64,000 bases of DNA from Rubrivivax sp. Lineage in GTDB: Bacteria > Pseudomonadota > Gammaproteobacteria > Burkholderiales > Burkholderiaceae_C. The notes under the pieces were generated by a model, which did no database searches, had not been told where the DNA came from, and saw only the letters and a list, made by a program, of their open reading frames with translations. Shown here piece after piece: positions 7,915 to 17,095 of this stretch. The DNA is taken from NCBI GenBank assembly GCA_027485165.1, contig JAIXRN010000052.1, forward strand, positions 1 to 64,000, written 5' to 3'. The translations under genes and the position numbers were made by a program. The first letter of the stretch is position 1. Each line of letters starts with the position of its first letter.

Positions 7915-9084
7915 ATGCTGAAGGACTTGTCGCTCACCGCCGTCGTCGCGGGCTTCGTGGCGGTGCTGGTGGGCTTCACCAGTTCGGTCGTCATCGTCTT
8001 CCAGGCCGCGGCGGCGCTGGGCGCCACGCCGGCGCAGACCACGTCCTGGGTCTGGGCCCTCGGCCTGGGCATGGGCATCACCAGCCTGGGCCTGAGCCTG
8101 CGCTACCGCATGCCGGTGCTCACCGCCTGGTCCACGCCGGGTGCGGCGTTGCTGGTGACGGCCGGTGCCGGGGTGGGCATGGCCGAAGCGGTGGGGGCCT
8201 TCATCGTCTGCGCCGGGCTCATCACCCTGGCCGGCGCGACGGGCGTGTTTTCGCGCGTGATGGACCGCATCCCGCAGCCGCTGGCTGCGGCCCTGCTGGC
8301 CGGGGTGCTGGCGCGCTTCGCGCTGGACGCCTTCAGCGCGCTACAGCGCGAATTTGCGCTCGTGTTCGTGATGTTCCTGGCCTACTTGCTGGGCCGTCGC
8401 CTGTGGCCGCGCTACGCCGTACCGGGCGTGCTGCTGGCCGGCGTGGGGGTGGCTGCGGTGCAGGGCCAGCTGCACCTGGGCGCGGTGCAATGGCAGTGGG
8501 CGCACCCGGTGTTCACGGCGCCAGTCTTCAGCCTGGCGGCCACGGTCGGCATCGCACTGCCGCTGTTCGTGGTGACGATGGCGTCGCAGAACCTGCCGGG
8601 GGTGGCGGCGCAGCGCGCGGCGGGTTTTGATGTGCCGGTCTCGCCCGTCATCGCCACCACTGGCGTGGCGACGCTGCTGCTGGCGCCTTTCGGCGCCTAT
8701 GCGCTGAATCTGGCGGCCATCACCGCGGCCATCTGCATGGGCCGTGAAGCCCATGCCGACCCGGCCCGGCGCTGGGTGGCTGCCGCCGCAGCGGGCGTGT
8801 TCTACACCGTGCTGGGCCTGCTGGGCGGCGCGGTGGTGGGTCTGATCGCGGCCTTCCCGGCGCCGCTGGTGTTGGCTGTGGCCGGCTTTGCGCTGCTGGG
8901 CACCATCGGCAACGGCCTGGCCACGGCGATGCGCGACGACAGCGCGCGCGAAGCCGCCCTGGTGACCTTTCTCGTGACGGCCAGCGGGCTCAGCTTGGCC
9001 GGCGTGGGCGCGGCTTTCTGGGGCGTGGTGGCCGGGGCGCTGACGCTGCTGGTGCAGCGCTGGCGCGTGGCGCCGGCGCGCTGA
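7915..9084 (+). CDS. benE: BenE-family benzoate/H+ symporter
   Basis: A 389-residue integral membrane transporter with about 11-12 hydrophobic helices spanning the whole protein. Family traits are the N-terminal AGFVAVLVGFTSSVVIVFQA, PVLTAWSTPGAALL in the first repeat, and VVTMASQNLPGVAAQRAAGF in the second, the hallmark of BenE carriers. It would import benzoate or a related aromatic acid with protons. No benzoate catabolic genes lie nearby, so the substrate is inferred from family only. It starts 74 bases after the anti-sigma gene. Confidence 0.9.
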   Translation: MLKDLSLTAVVAGFVAVLVGFTSSVVIVFQAAAALGATPAQTTSWVWALGLGMGITSLGLSLRYRMPVLTAWSTPGAALLVTAGAGVGMAEAVGAFIVCAGLITLAGATGVFSRVMDRIPQPLAAALLAGVLARFALDAFSALQREFALVFVMFLAYLLGRRLWPRYAVPGVLLAGVGVAAVQGQLHLGAVQWQWAHPVFTAPVFSLAATVGIALPLFVVTMASQNLPGVAAQRAAGFDVPVSPVIATTGVATLLLAPFGAYALNLAAITAAICMGREAHADPARRWVAAAAAGVFYTVLGLLGGAVVGLIAAFPAPLVLAVAGFALLGTIGNGLATAMRDDSAREAALVTFLVTASGLSLAGVGAAFWGVVAGALTLLVQRWRVAPAR

Positions 9085-9144
9085 TGTTGATGCCCAGGTG
9101 CTGAGGCCCAGGTTCAGCGCCGCCGGCCCCGCACCTTCACGGAT

Positions 9145-9381
9145 TCACTGCGGCCCGTCGTCGGGCCCGAGCTGAAAGCCCATCATGGGCGAGACGTCGG
9201 CCACGCCCGCCACGGCGCGCAGCCGCGGCAGCTGGGTTTCGGCCGCGTGGCCGTTGATGACGCCGATCGCGTCCAGCACGTCGGTCACCTGCAGGCCGGC
9301 GGCCCGCAGTGCTGCCGTGATGGGCGCCAGCGCCGCGCCGGGTTCGCAGGTCACGGTCCACAAGGGGTCGGTCTGGGGCAT
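9145..9381 (-). CDS. Small subtilase-prodomain-like (I9-like) protein
   Basis: A 78-residue acidic protein with no signal peptide. The segment ALAPITAALRAAGLQVTDVL, then IGVINGHAAE and LRAVAGVADVSP, has the beta-alpha-beta layout of subtilisin propeptides/I9 inhibitors (a strand, a helix, an xVxG turn and a closing V..V strand). The start at 9381 is chosen because GGAG lies 7 bases before it; an upstream ATG at 9396 lacks a site. It lies 49 bases downstream of an intracellular-looking subtilase on the same strand, so it may act as a separate inhibitor or folding helper for that enzyme. Homology was judged by eye. Confidence 0.55.
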   Translation of the reverse strand: MPQTDPLWTVTCEPGAALAPITAALRAAGLQVTDVLDAIGVINGHAAETQLPRLRAVAGVADVSPMMGFQLGPDDGPQ

Positions 9382-9430
9382 GGTGCTCTCCTGCAAGACC
9401 GCGCATTGTGGGCCGTGCCCGCCCGCCGCT

Positions 9431-10768
9431 TCAGGGCGCCTGCACCAGGCCGCGGCCCACGCGCGCCGCCGGGTGCGGCAGCGCGCGCGCGGTGGCCAGC
9501 AGGCGGTTCCACAGCGCCTGGCCGCGCAGCGCGGGGCTGCTCTGCGCCCACAGCGCCGCGCAGCCGGCCACGTGTGGCGTTGCCATGCTGGTGCCGCTCT
9601 TGAAGCCGTAGCGCGTGGGCCGCGGCACCGACGAGTAGATGTCGCGCCCGGGCGCGGCGATCTCGATCTTGCCGGCGCAGGAGAAGGCCGAAGGCGCCAG
9701 GTTGTTGTCCAGCGAGGCCACGGCCATGATGGTGGGCGAATTGGCCGGCGCCAGCGTGGCCACGCCCGGCCCGGCGTTGCCGGCGGCGGCCACGATCAGC
9801 AGCCCGCGCTGCAGCGCCTGGGCCCCGGCGTTGGTGTACGCCGCCTGCACCGGGCTGGCACCGCCCAGCGACATCGAAATCACCTGGCAGTTGTTCGCAA
9901 TCGCCCAGTTCATGCCGGCCAGCACGCTGCCGCCCACGCTGCTGCCGGTGTTCGACAGCACCTTGCCCACGTAGATGGTGCTGCGAAAGGCGATGCCGTA
10001 GCGCGGTGTGTTGCCGGCCGGCGCCTGCGGCCCGCAGGCCGTGCCGATGCAGTGCGTGCCGTGGCTGTGCAGGTCCTGCACCGGCTGGCCGACGAAGCTG
10101 GCGCTGACGAAGGCGCGGCCTGCAAAGTCGGGGTGGCCCAGGTCCATGCCGGTGTCCAGCACCGCGACGCGGATGCCCAGCCCGTTGCGCAGGCTGGGCG
10201 GCACGCGGCAGGCATTCAGGCCCCAGGTCGCGCCCAGCACCTGCGCTTCGGTGTCGGCATCGTCGGGCCGCGCGGGCAGTTCGCCCAGGTCACGCGCGAT
10301 GGCTTCGGCCGCGCTCAGGAAGCCGCGCAGGTAGTCGCCGCTGGCGCCATCGGCGAAGACGAAGTACTCGGGTTCGATCACCTGCATCGGGCTGTCGCCG
10401 CCCAGTTCGCTGCTGGCGCTGAAGGCACTGGCGCCTAACGCGTCGCCGCCGACCAGGGCGACGTTGATCTCCGGGAACAGCACGGCGTCGGCGTCGCCCA
10501 GTGCGTCCATCTCGACGGCCTGGCCGCCGAAGTCGCGTGCATCGGCCATGCGCATGGCCTGGCCGCGCAGGGCCTTCACGCCTTCTTCCATCGCGCCTTC
10601 CTTGAAGGTGACGAGGAAGCGGCCGGTTTCCAGGCTGTCGCCGCCGCGTTCCTGTGCGGCCTGCAGCATGGCGTCGATGCTGCTGCCGGCGCTCATGGCC
10701 GCCATGGGGGTGGCTGCTGCGGAAGCGGTCGGGCGAGCGTTGCGCGGGGTGGTGGGCTTCTTGGCCAT
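9431..10768 (-). CDS. S8 family serine peptidase (subtilase)
   Basis: A 445-residue protease without an obvious signal peptide: the N-terminus is MAKKPTTPRNARPTASAAAT, polar and Ala-rich. After about 170 residues of N-terminal region (part of which, RFLVTFKEGAMEEGVKAL, resembles a propeptide) comes the catalytic domain with Asp in VAVLDTGMDLGHPDF, His in DLHSHGTHCIGTACG, oxyanion Asn in VAAAGNAGPG and Ser in SGTSMATPHVAGCAA. It is divergent from gshB and followed by the prodomain-like gene at 9145. The product may be intracellular or exported by an unrecognised route. Confidence 0.9.
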   Translation of the reverse strand: MAKKPTTPRNARPTASAAATPMAAMSAGSSIDAMLQAAQERGGDSLETGRFLVTFKEGAMEEGVKALRGQAMRMADARDFGGQAVEMDALGDADAVLFPEINVALVGGDALGASAFSASSELGGDSPMQVIEPEYFVFADGASGDYLRGFLSAAEAIARDLGELPARPDDADTEAQVLGATWGLNACRVPPSLRNGLGIRVAVLDTGMDLGHPDFAGRAFVSASFVGQPVQDLHSHGTHCIGTACGPQAPAGNTPRYGIAFRSTIYVGKVLSNTGSSVGGSVLAGMNWAIANNCQVISMSLGGASPVQAAYTNAGAQALQRGLLIVAAAGNAGPGVATLAPANSPTIMAVASLDNNLAPSAFSCAGKIEIAAPGRDIYSSVPRPTRYGFKSGTSMATPHVAGCAALWAQSSPALRGQALWNRLLATARALPHPAARVGRGLVQAP

Positions 10769-10923
10769 GGTGCTGTCTCCAAGCGGGGGTTCAGCAGGCC
10801 GTGCAGGGGTGTGCCGGGGGGCGGGTCGGCTGGCCTGCTGTGATGGCGCCGACAGGGCGCGACTGTCTGCCTGCGGCCGCTGAATGCAGACCCCTAGAAC
10901 GGCAGTTCAGCGCCTCAGGGTGG

Positions 10924-10955
10924 GCGCGGCGTCCCCTGTCGGTGGGACGCCGCGC
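10924..10955. promoter_or_regulatory. Perfect 12-bp hairpin upstream of gshB
   Basis: GCGCGGCGTCCC and GGGACGCCGCGC form a perfect stem with an 8-base loop, 73 bases before the gshB start and inside the 260-base divergent region shared with the subtilase gene. No T-run follows on either strand, so it is more likely an operator or a leader RNA structure than a terminator. Confidence 0.5.
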
Positions 10956-11028
10956 GCGCTGTGCAACACTGCCGCGCCCTGCTGGCTAGCCCGCCCGCCC
11001 CGCCTTGTCCCGTCCGCGAGACCGCCCC

Positions 11029-12003
11029 ATGAAGCTGCTGTTCGTTGCCGACCCGCTGGAGTCGTTCAAGACCCACAAGGATTCCACCTTCGCCATGATG
11101 CGCGAGGCCGCCACGCGCGGGCACACGCTGATGGCCTGCGAGCCCAAGGACATCCGCTGGCAGCGCGGCGAAGTGGTGACGGCTTTCGTGCGCGACATCA
11201 GCCTGACCGGGCGGCCGGGCGACGGCCACAGCGGTGACTGGTTCCACGCCGCCCAGCAAGCACCCGACGAACGCCCCCAGCCGCTGAACGGCGTGGACGC
11301 CGTGCTGATGCGCAAGGACCCGCCCTTCGACAGCGAGTACTTCTACGCCACCCACCTGCTGAGCCAGGCTGAACGCGAAGGCGCGCGCGTCTTCAACCGC
11401 GCCGCGGCGCTGCGCGAACACCCGGAAAAGCTGGCGATACTGGAATTCCCGCAGTTCATCGGCCCCACCCTGGTGACGCGCGACGCATCCGACATCCGGC
11501 GCTTTCACGCCGAGCACGGCGACATCATCTGCAAGCCGCTGGACGGCATGGGCGGGGCGGGCATCTTCCGCGTCGGCCCCGACGGGCTGAACCTGGGCAG
11601 CATCACCGAAACGCTGAACCAGCATGGCCGCGTGACCGTGATGGTGCAGAAGTACCTGCCCGAGATCACGCAGGGCGACAAGCGCGTGCTCATCATCGGC
11701 GGCGAACCCATTCCCTTCGCACTGGCGCGCATCCCGCAGGGCAGCGAAATCCGCGGCAACATGGCCGCCGGCGGCAAGGGTGTGGCGCAGCCGCTGAACG
11801 AACACGACCGCGACATCGCGCGCAGCATTGGCGCGGTGCTGGCGCCGCGCGGGTTGACGCTGATCGGCCTGGACATCATCGGCACCTGTGTGACCGAGAT
11901 CAACGTCACCAGCCCGACGGGTTTCCAGGAGATCACGCAGCAGGCCGGTTACGACGTGGCGCGGCGCTTCATCGACGTGCTGGAAGCGGCGGTGGCAGCG
12001 TGA
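11029..12003 (+). CDS. gshB: Glutathione synthetase
   Basis: A 324-residue ATP-grasp ligase that joins gamma-glutamylcysteine and glycine to make glutathione. The start MKLLFVADPLESFKTHKDST matches the family N-terminus (substrate-binding Ser and Lys). DAVLMRKDPPFDSEYFYATH, the ATP-binding IICKPLDGMGGAGIFRV, LIIGGEPIPFALARIPQ with the Arg of the active site, and the metal-binding INVTSPTGFQEI are all present. Length fits the bacterial family (about 315). Its stop codon overlaps the GTG start of the next gene, indicating coupled translation. Confidence 0.97.
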   Translation: MKLLFVADPLESFKTHKDSTFAMMREAATRGHTLMACEPKDIRWQRGEVVTAFVRDISLTGRPGDGHSGDWFHAAQQAPDERPQPLNGVDAVLMRKDPPFDSEYFYATHLLSQAEREGARVFNRAAALREHPEKLAILEFPQFIGPTLVTRDASDIRRFHAEHGDIICKPLDGMGGAGIFRVGPDGLNLGSITETLNQHGRVTVMVQKYLPEITQGDKRVLIIGGEPIPFALARIPQGSEIRGNMAAGGKGVAQPLNEHDRDIARSIGAVLAPRGLTLIGLDIIGTCVTEINVTSPTGFQEITQQAGYDVARRFIDVLEAAVAA

Positions 12004-13139
12004 CCGCCAGCGGCATCACGGGTTCGACGCGCCTCGCGCCACGGCAGGCGGCCCCCGCGCCCACGGCCGCCACGGAAAGCCCGCTGGCTGCCCTGCAGTC
12101 CCGTCTTCGAGACGCCACGCACTGGGACGCCGAGTACGGCCAGCACGACAGCAACCACCTGCCCGTGGCGCTGGCGGCCCTGCACCGGCTGGGCGCCAGC
12201 ACGGCGAGGCTGGACGCGTTCAGCGCCCACTACGCCACGCGCCTGCACCCCGCGCCGCCGGCCCAGCCCTGGCCCGCTGGCGACCCCTGGCGCGGGCGCT
12301 TCGGCGACGCCTGGGCCTGGCCGGCCTACCGGCACTTCTTCCGCCATTGGCTGGGCCACGAAGGCGGTGCCGATGTGCTGAATCAGGCCCTGCCCTGGCT
12401 GATGGCGGGCTGCGGCGCAGCGGCTTTCCACGGGCTGATCCGCACCGCCTATGCCTTCGAGGCCGTGGCGCCGGAAGAACTGGCCGATGCGCTGGCCTAC
12501 TGGGCCTGCCGCTGGCTGGACCTGGGCGCGGCGCCGGATTCACCGCCTGCTGCGCGGCGGCCGGCCCGCGCAGTGCATGCGCCGGCACGCGACCCCGCCA
12601 AGCTGGCCCCCGCGCTGGCCGCGCTGCCGCGCAGCCGCGCCCCAGTGATCGTGCTGCGCATGCTGGACGCGGCCCGCAGGCGCGGCTTCGGCGCGGCCGT
12701 CGCGCCGCTGCAGATCGACGCGCAGACCCTGCCGCGCCTGGCGCGCCAGGCCGCGCAGCGCTACGCCCGCAGTGGCAACTTCACCGTGCTGCACCAGGTC
12801 ACCAGCGCCCACGCGCTGCGCGTGCTGCTGCCCTTCATCGACGACAGCACGCCGGCCATCGCCGCCTACTGGCGCGCCTACGCCGCTGCCGGTGTGGCTG
12901 CGGGCGATGCAGCAGCCTTGACTGCAGGTCGCGCGGCGGCGCTGATCGACTGGCCCGACATCGTGCAGGCCGCCATCGCCAGCGACGACGACCACCTCGT
13001 CAAGCTGGTCGACGCCTGCCGGCAGGAACAGGCGGCCTATGGCGGCGCGCCCGACTGGCAGCGCGCGGCCAGCCGCGCCGTGGCCGACGCCGCGCGCCGC
13101 GGTGGCGCCACCCGCGCCAGCGGCGTAGTGGCGGCCTGA
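12000..13139 (+). CDS. Questin oxidase-like (DUF4243) protein
   Basis: A 379-residue protein resembling the questin oxidase/DUF4243 family, which includes fungal Baeyer-Villiger-type enzymes of polyketide tailoring; bacterial members have no established substrate. Visible family traits are NHLPVALAALHRLGASTARL near the N-terminus, YRHFFRHWLGHEGG, the helix HGLIRTAYAFEAVAPEELAD and FTVLHQVTSAHALRVLLPF. No signal peptide or cofactor motif is apparent. The GTG start overlaps the gshB stop (GTGA), which suggests co-expression with glutathione synthesis. That link is unexpected for this family. Confidence 0.75.
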   Translation: MTASGITGSTRLAPRQAAPAPTAATESPLAALQSRLRDATHWDAEYGQHDSNHLPVALAALHRLGASTARLDAFSAHYATRLHPAPPAQPWPAGDPWRGRFGDAWAWPAYRHFFRHWLGHEGGADVLNQALPWLMAGCGAAAFHGLIRTAYAFEAVAPEELADALAYWACRWLDLGAAPDSPPAARRPARAVHAPARDPAKLAPALAALPRSRAPVIVLRMLDAARRRGFGAAVAPLQIDAQTLPRLARQAAQRYARSGNFTVLHQVTSAHALRVLLPFIDDSTPAIAAYWRAYAAAGVAAGDAAALTAGRAAALIDWPDIVQAAIASDDDHLVKLVDACRQEQAAYGGAPDWQRAASRAVADAARRGGATRASGVVAA

Positions 13140-13187
13140 CAAAGCCGGGCCCGGGGCGGGCGGGGTCTGGTCGCCGACAATCCGGCG

Positions 13188-15116
13188 ATGGCTCTTCTCA
13201 CCCTCAGCAATGCCCACCTCGCCTTTGGCCATGTGCCCCTTCTGGACGGCGCCGGCCTGTCCATCGACACCGGCGAACGCCTGGCGTTGATCGGCCGCAA
13301 CGGCACCGGCAAGTCCAGCCTACTGAAGATCCTGGCCGGCCAGGACAAGCCCGACGACGGCATCCTGCAGCTGCAGACCGGGCTGCGCCGCGTCTACGTG
13401 GCGCAGGAACCGCACTTCGAACCCGGCATCAGCGTGTTCGACGCCGTGGGCGAAGGCGTGGCCGAAGCGCGCGAATTGCGCGCCCGCTACGAAGCGCACG
13501 ACGCGACCGAAGACCTGGACGCGCTGCAGACCCGCATCGAAGCCCTGGACGGCTGGACCTGGGAACAGCGCGTGGACCAGGCCCTGCAGCGCCTGCACCT
13601 GGACGCTGATGCCTTGGTGGCATCGCTGTCCGGCGGCACCAAGAAGCGTGTGGCGCTGGCGCGCGCTTTGGTCGCATCGCCCGAACTGCTGCTGCTGGAC
13701 GAGCCCACCAACCACCTGGACATTGACGCCATCGAATGGCTGCAGGACTTGCTGAACGACTGGCGCGGCGCGCTGGTGCTGGTCTCGCACGACCGCGCCT
13801 TTGTCGACGCCGTGGCCACGCGCATCGTCGAGCTCGACCGCGGGCAGCTGCGCAGCTACCCGGGCAAGTTCCCGGCGTTCGAGGCCGCCAAGCAGCGCGA
13901 GATCGAGAACGAAGCCCTGGCCGCCGCGCGCGCCGACAAGCTGCTGGCGCAGGAAGAGGTGTGGGTGCGCAAAGGCGTGGAAGCGCGCCGCACCCGCAGC
14001 GTGGGCCGCATCGCGCGCCTTCAGGTGCTGCGTGCGCAGCGCGTGGCGCGGCGCGAACAGCTGGGCGCGGTGCGGCTGGAACTGGACGCCGGCCTGCCGC
14101 CGGGCAAGATCGTCGCCGAGCTGAAAGACGTGTCGATGCGTTTCGGCGACAAGTTGCTGGTCGACGGCTTCAGCGCCACCATCCTGCGCGGCGACAAGGT
14201 CGGCCTGATCGGCCCGAACGGCGCGGGCAAGACCACGCTGCTGAAGCTCATCCTGGGCGAACTGCAGCCCACCAGCGGCAGCGTGCGCCAGGGCACGCGG
14301 CTGCAGGTGGCCTATTTCGACCAGATGCGCGCCGGGCTGAACCTCGACGCGACGCTGGTGGACACCATCAGCCCCGGCAGCGAATGGATCGAGACCGGCA
14401 CGTCGCGCAAGCATGTGATGAGCTACCTGACGGACTTCCTGTTCTCGCCAGCACGCGCGAACTCACCGGTACGAACACTGTCCGGCGGTGAACGCAACCG
14501 GCTCTTGCTGGCGCGCCTGTTCGCCTTGCCAGCCAACGTGCTGGTGCTGGACGAGCCTACGAACGACCTGGACATCGAAACGCTGGAGCTGCTGGAAGAA
14601 CTGCTGCAGAGCTACAGCGGCACGGTCTTCCTCGTCAGCCACGACCGCCGCTTCCTGGACAACGCCGTCACCAGCACCATCGCCTGGGAAGGCGACCCGG
14701 CCTACGGCGGCCGGCCCGGCCTGTGGCGTGAATACGAGGGTGGCTACGAGGACTGGAAGACGCAGCGCGAACGCACGCGCCTGGCGCTGGCCGCCGCGGC
14801 CACGGCGCCTGTCAGCCCATCCGCTCCCTCCGCCAGCGCCGCCCCCGCGCGTGCGGCGCCGGCCCCGGCGGCACATCCGCCTACAGCCGCGCCGCGCAAG
14901 CTGAGCTACAAGGAACAGCGCGAACTCGAAGGCCTGCCGGCGCGCATCGAACAACTGGAAGCCGAACAGAAGGCCCTGGCCGCGCGCCTGGCCGATGCCG
15001 GCTTCTACACCCGCGAACCGCAGAACGTGGCGGCAGCGCAGGCGCGCGTGGCCGCCATCGACGACGAATTGCTGCAGGCGCTGGAACGCTGGGAAGCCCT
15101 GGGCGCACGCGGCTGA
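13188..15116 (+). CDS. uup: ABC-F family ATPase, Uup type
   Basis: A 642-residue soluble ABC-F protein with two nucleotide-binding domains and no membrane segments. Walker A motifs are GRNGTGKS and GPNGAGKT, signature motifs LSGGTKKR and LSGGERNR, and Walker B plus H-loop LLLLDEPTNHLD/SHDR in the first half and LVLDEPTNDLD/SHDR in the second. An Ala/Pro-rich linker (about 545-575) leads to a C-terminal coiled coil (ELEGLPARIEQLEAEQKAL), the mark of Uup. Uup acts on ribosomes or branched DNA and lowers precise transposon excision. It starts 48 bases after the questin-like gene. Confidence 0.93.
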   Translation: MALLTLSNAHLAFGHVPLLDGAGLSIDTGERLALIGRNGTGKSSLLKILAGQDKPDDGILQLQTGLRRVYVAQEPHFEPGISVFDAVGEGVAEARELRARYEAHDATEDLDALQTRIEALDGWTWEQRVDQALQRLHLDADALVASLSGGTKKRVALARALVASPELLLLDEPTNHLDIDAIEWLQDLLNDWRGALVLVSHDRAFVDAVATRIVELDRGQLRSYPGKFPAFEAAKQREIENEALAAARADKLLAQEEVWVRKGVEARRTRSVGRIARLQVLRAQRVARREQLGAVRLELDAGLPPGKIVAELKDVSMRFGDKLLVDGFSATILRGDKVGLIGPNGAGKTTLLKLILGELQPTSGSVRQGTRLQVAYFDQMRAGLNLDATLVDTISPGSEWIETGTSRKHVMSYLTDFLFSPARANSPVRTLSGGERNRLLLARLFALPANVLVLDEPTNDLDIETLELLEELLQSYSGTVFLVSHDRRFLDNAVTSTIAWEGDPAYGGRPGLWREYEGGYEDWKTQRERTRLALAAAATAPVSPSAPSASAAPARAAPAPAAHPPTAAPRKLSYKEQRELEGLPARIEQLEAEQKALAARLADAGFYTREPQNVAAAQARVAAIDDELLQALERWEALGARG

Positions 15117-15170
15117 ACCGGCGCCCGGCTTGCTGTTACCCACCCTGTCAACCATCCCACAAGGCACCCC

Positions 15171-16166
15171 ATGAGCACCCCTTCGATGACCTACCGCCGC
15201 CTGGGCCGCAGCGGCCTGCGCGTCAGCACCCTTTCGCTGGGCAGCTGGATCACGTACCACAACCAGGTGGACGTGAAGTCGGCCGCCGAGATGATGGCCG
15301 CGGCGTTTGATGCCGGCATCAACTTCTTCGACAACGCCGAGGTCTATGCCGCCGGCCGCAGCGAAGAGGTGATGGGTGCAGCCATCCAACAGCTGGGCTG
15401 GCCACGGCTGAACTACGTCGTCAGCACCAAGTTCTTCTGGGGCCTGGCCGGCAAGGCTGAGGGCATCAACCGCAAGAACACCCTGAACCGCAAGTACCTG
15501 ATGCAGGCCATCGACGGCAGCCTGCAGCGCATGGGTCTGGACTTCATCGACCTGATCTACTGCCACCGCCCCGACCCGCACACCCCGATTGAAGAAACCG
15601 TGCGTGCGATGAGCGACATCATCAGCAGCGGCAAGGCGCAGTACTGGGGCACCAGCGAATGGAGCGCTTCCGACATCCACGCCGCCTGGCACCTGGCCGA
15701 CCGCCACGGCTGGCACAAGCCGGTGATGGAGCAGCCCGAATACAACCTGTTCCACCGCACCCGGGTGGAAAAGGAATACCAGCGCCTGTATGAAGACATC
15801 GGCCTGGGCCTGACGACCTGGAGCCCGCTGGCTTCGGGCCTGCTGACGGGCAAGTACCGCAGCGGTGTGCCCGAAGGCAGCCGCGGCGCGATGGAGACCA
15901 TGGCCTTCCTGCGCGAAGGGCTGCTGGACGCGAAGAAGAACAACGCCGTGACTCAGCTGGCCCCCATTGCCGAAGAACTGGGCTGTTCGCTGGCCCAGCT
16001 GGCCCTGGCCTGGGTGGCGAAGAACCCGCGCGTCAGCACCGTCATCACCGGTGCTTCGAAGCTGAGCCAGCTGCAGCAGAACCTGGGTGCGCTGGCTGTC
16101 ATCGACCAGCTGACGCCGGAACTGATGGGCCGCATCGAGGCCATCACCCAGCCGCTGGCCGACTGA
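15171..16166 (+). CDS. Aldo/keto reductase, potassium-channel beta-subunit-like
   Basis: A 331-residue NADPH-dependent oxidoreductase of the AKR superfamily. The tetrad is visible as Asp and Tyr in [18 protein letters not shown], Lys in [10 protein letters not shown] and His in [15 protein letters not shown]. Cofactor contacts are in [14 protein letters not shown] and [14 protein letters not shown]. The sequence, especially the start [20 protein letters not shown] and the KFFWGL segment, is closest to the voltage-gated K+ channel beta-subunit group (YghZ/MgrA-like), which reduces aldehydes such as methylglyoxal. It is preceded by a clear AAGG site and stands alone. Confidence 0.9.
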   Translation: MSTPSMTYRRLGRSGLRVSTLSLGSWITYHNQVDVKSAAEMMAAAFDAGINFFDNAEVYAAGRSEEVMGAAIQQLGWPRLNYVVSTKFFWGLAGKAEGINRKNTLNRKYLMQAIDGSLQRMGLDFIDLIYCHRPDPHTPIEETVRAMSDIISSGKAQYWGTSEWSASDIHAAWHLADRHGWHKPVMEQPEYNLFHRTRVEKEYQRLYEDIGLGLTTWSPLASGLLTGKYRSGVPEGSRGAMETMAFLREGLLDAKKNNAVTQLAPIAEELGCSLAQLALAWVAKNPRVSTVITGASKLSQLQQNLGALAVIDQLTPELMGRIEAITQPLAD

Positions 16167-16206
16167 CGGGCTGAGCCGGGCGGGGTGCAGCCCCGAATCC
16201 GAGGGG

Positions 16207-16232
16207 GGCTTTGACACAAGACCGTCAAAGCC
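16207..16232. promoter_or_regulatory. 9-bp inverted repeat upstream of PEP-CTERM gene
   Basis: GGCTTTGAC and GTCAAAGCC form a perfect stem around an 8-base spacer, 40 bases after the aldo/keto reductase stop and 52 bases before the next start. There is no following T-run. It could be an operator for the PEP-CTERM/phoX pair or a weak terminator. Confidence 0.4.
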
Positions 16233-16283
16233 GCTGGTCAGCATGCGTGCATTCGTTCACGTCTGCTGCGAAAGGCACCCCCC

Positions 16284-17084
16284 ATGAATCGTCTTGCCCT
16301 GTTGGCCGCCGCACCGCTGGTGCTGGTACTGGCCGCCCCCTGGGCCCACGCCAGCAGCGGCGCCTCGGCGTCGCTGTCGTTTTCGGTCGCTAGTGGCCCG
16401 GGCTTCACCTGGCTGAGCACACCGGTGTCGTCGGCCGACAGTTCGGCCGCAGCGGCCGCGCTGACCGGCTTCGAGTTCGTCGCCAACGTCTTCAGCCCCG
16501 TTTACGGCCCGGCCAGCACGGCACTGGACCTGGTCACCGGCGCCGGCATTCCCAACAGCGCCGCCACGGCCAGTGCGGGCGCAGTGTTCGGCAGCGCTTC
16601 CAGCGTTGGCACGCCGGGCTCGGCCACCCTGGCTGCCAGCGCCCTGGTGCCGGCCGGCGGTCGGGCTGAAGCCACCAGCTTCGCGCGGTCCTGGTTCAGC
16701 CTGGCGCCCGGCGCCAGCGTCAGCTTCGAAGGCGCGCTGCTGCTGTCGGTGGCGGGCAACAACCCGGCGCTGTCGGCGAACTACAGCCTGGGCGACTTCT
16801 ACAGCTTCGCCAGCGGCCTGCTGGCCGTGGGCAGCCAGGAAGTGCTGCGCGAACTGGGCGGCCCGGCCAGCACCAGTGCCGCAGGCGCCTACAGCCTGAA
16901 CAACCTGGGCGCCCTGAGCCTGACCGTCACCAACACCACCGGCAGCCTGCTGACCACTTACCTGGACAGCGGCGTCACCGTCTACAGCGCATCGGCGGTG
17001 CCCGAGCCGGGCACTTACGCCCTGCTGCTGGCCGGCGCCGGCGCCCTGGTCCTGATCGTTCGCCGCAAGTCGGCCTCCGTTTGA
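16284..17084 (+). CDS. PEP-CTERM sorting domain protein of unknown function
   Basis: A 266-residue exported protein rich in Ala, Ser and Gly, almost free of charged residues and of Cys. A signal peptide at 1-23 (ending AHA) is followed by a beta-rich body (VSFEGALLLSVAGNNP type repeats) and the C-terminal tag VPEPGTYALLLAGAGALVLI followed by VRRKSASV. Proteins of this make-up are exosortase substrates linked to biofilm or surface polymer. An AAAGG site precedes the ATG. It lies 11 bases before phoX on the same strand, so the two are probably co-transcribed. Confidence 0.88.
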   Translation: MNRLALLAAAPLVLVLAAPWAHASSGASASLSFSVASGPGFTWLSTPVSSADSSAAAAALTGFEFVANVFSPVYGPASTALDLVTGAGIPNSAATASAGAVFGSASSVGTPGSATLAASALVPAGGRAEATSFARSWFSLAPGASVSFEGALLLSVAGNNPALSANYSLGDFYSFASGLLAVGSQEVLRELGGPASTSAAGAYSLNNLGALSLTVTNTTGSLLTTYLDSGVTVYSASAVPEPGTYALLLAGAGALVLIVRRKSASV

Positions 17085-17095
17085 AAAGGCATCGC

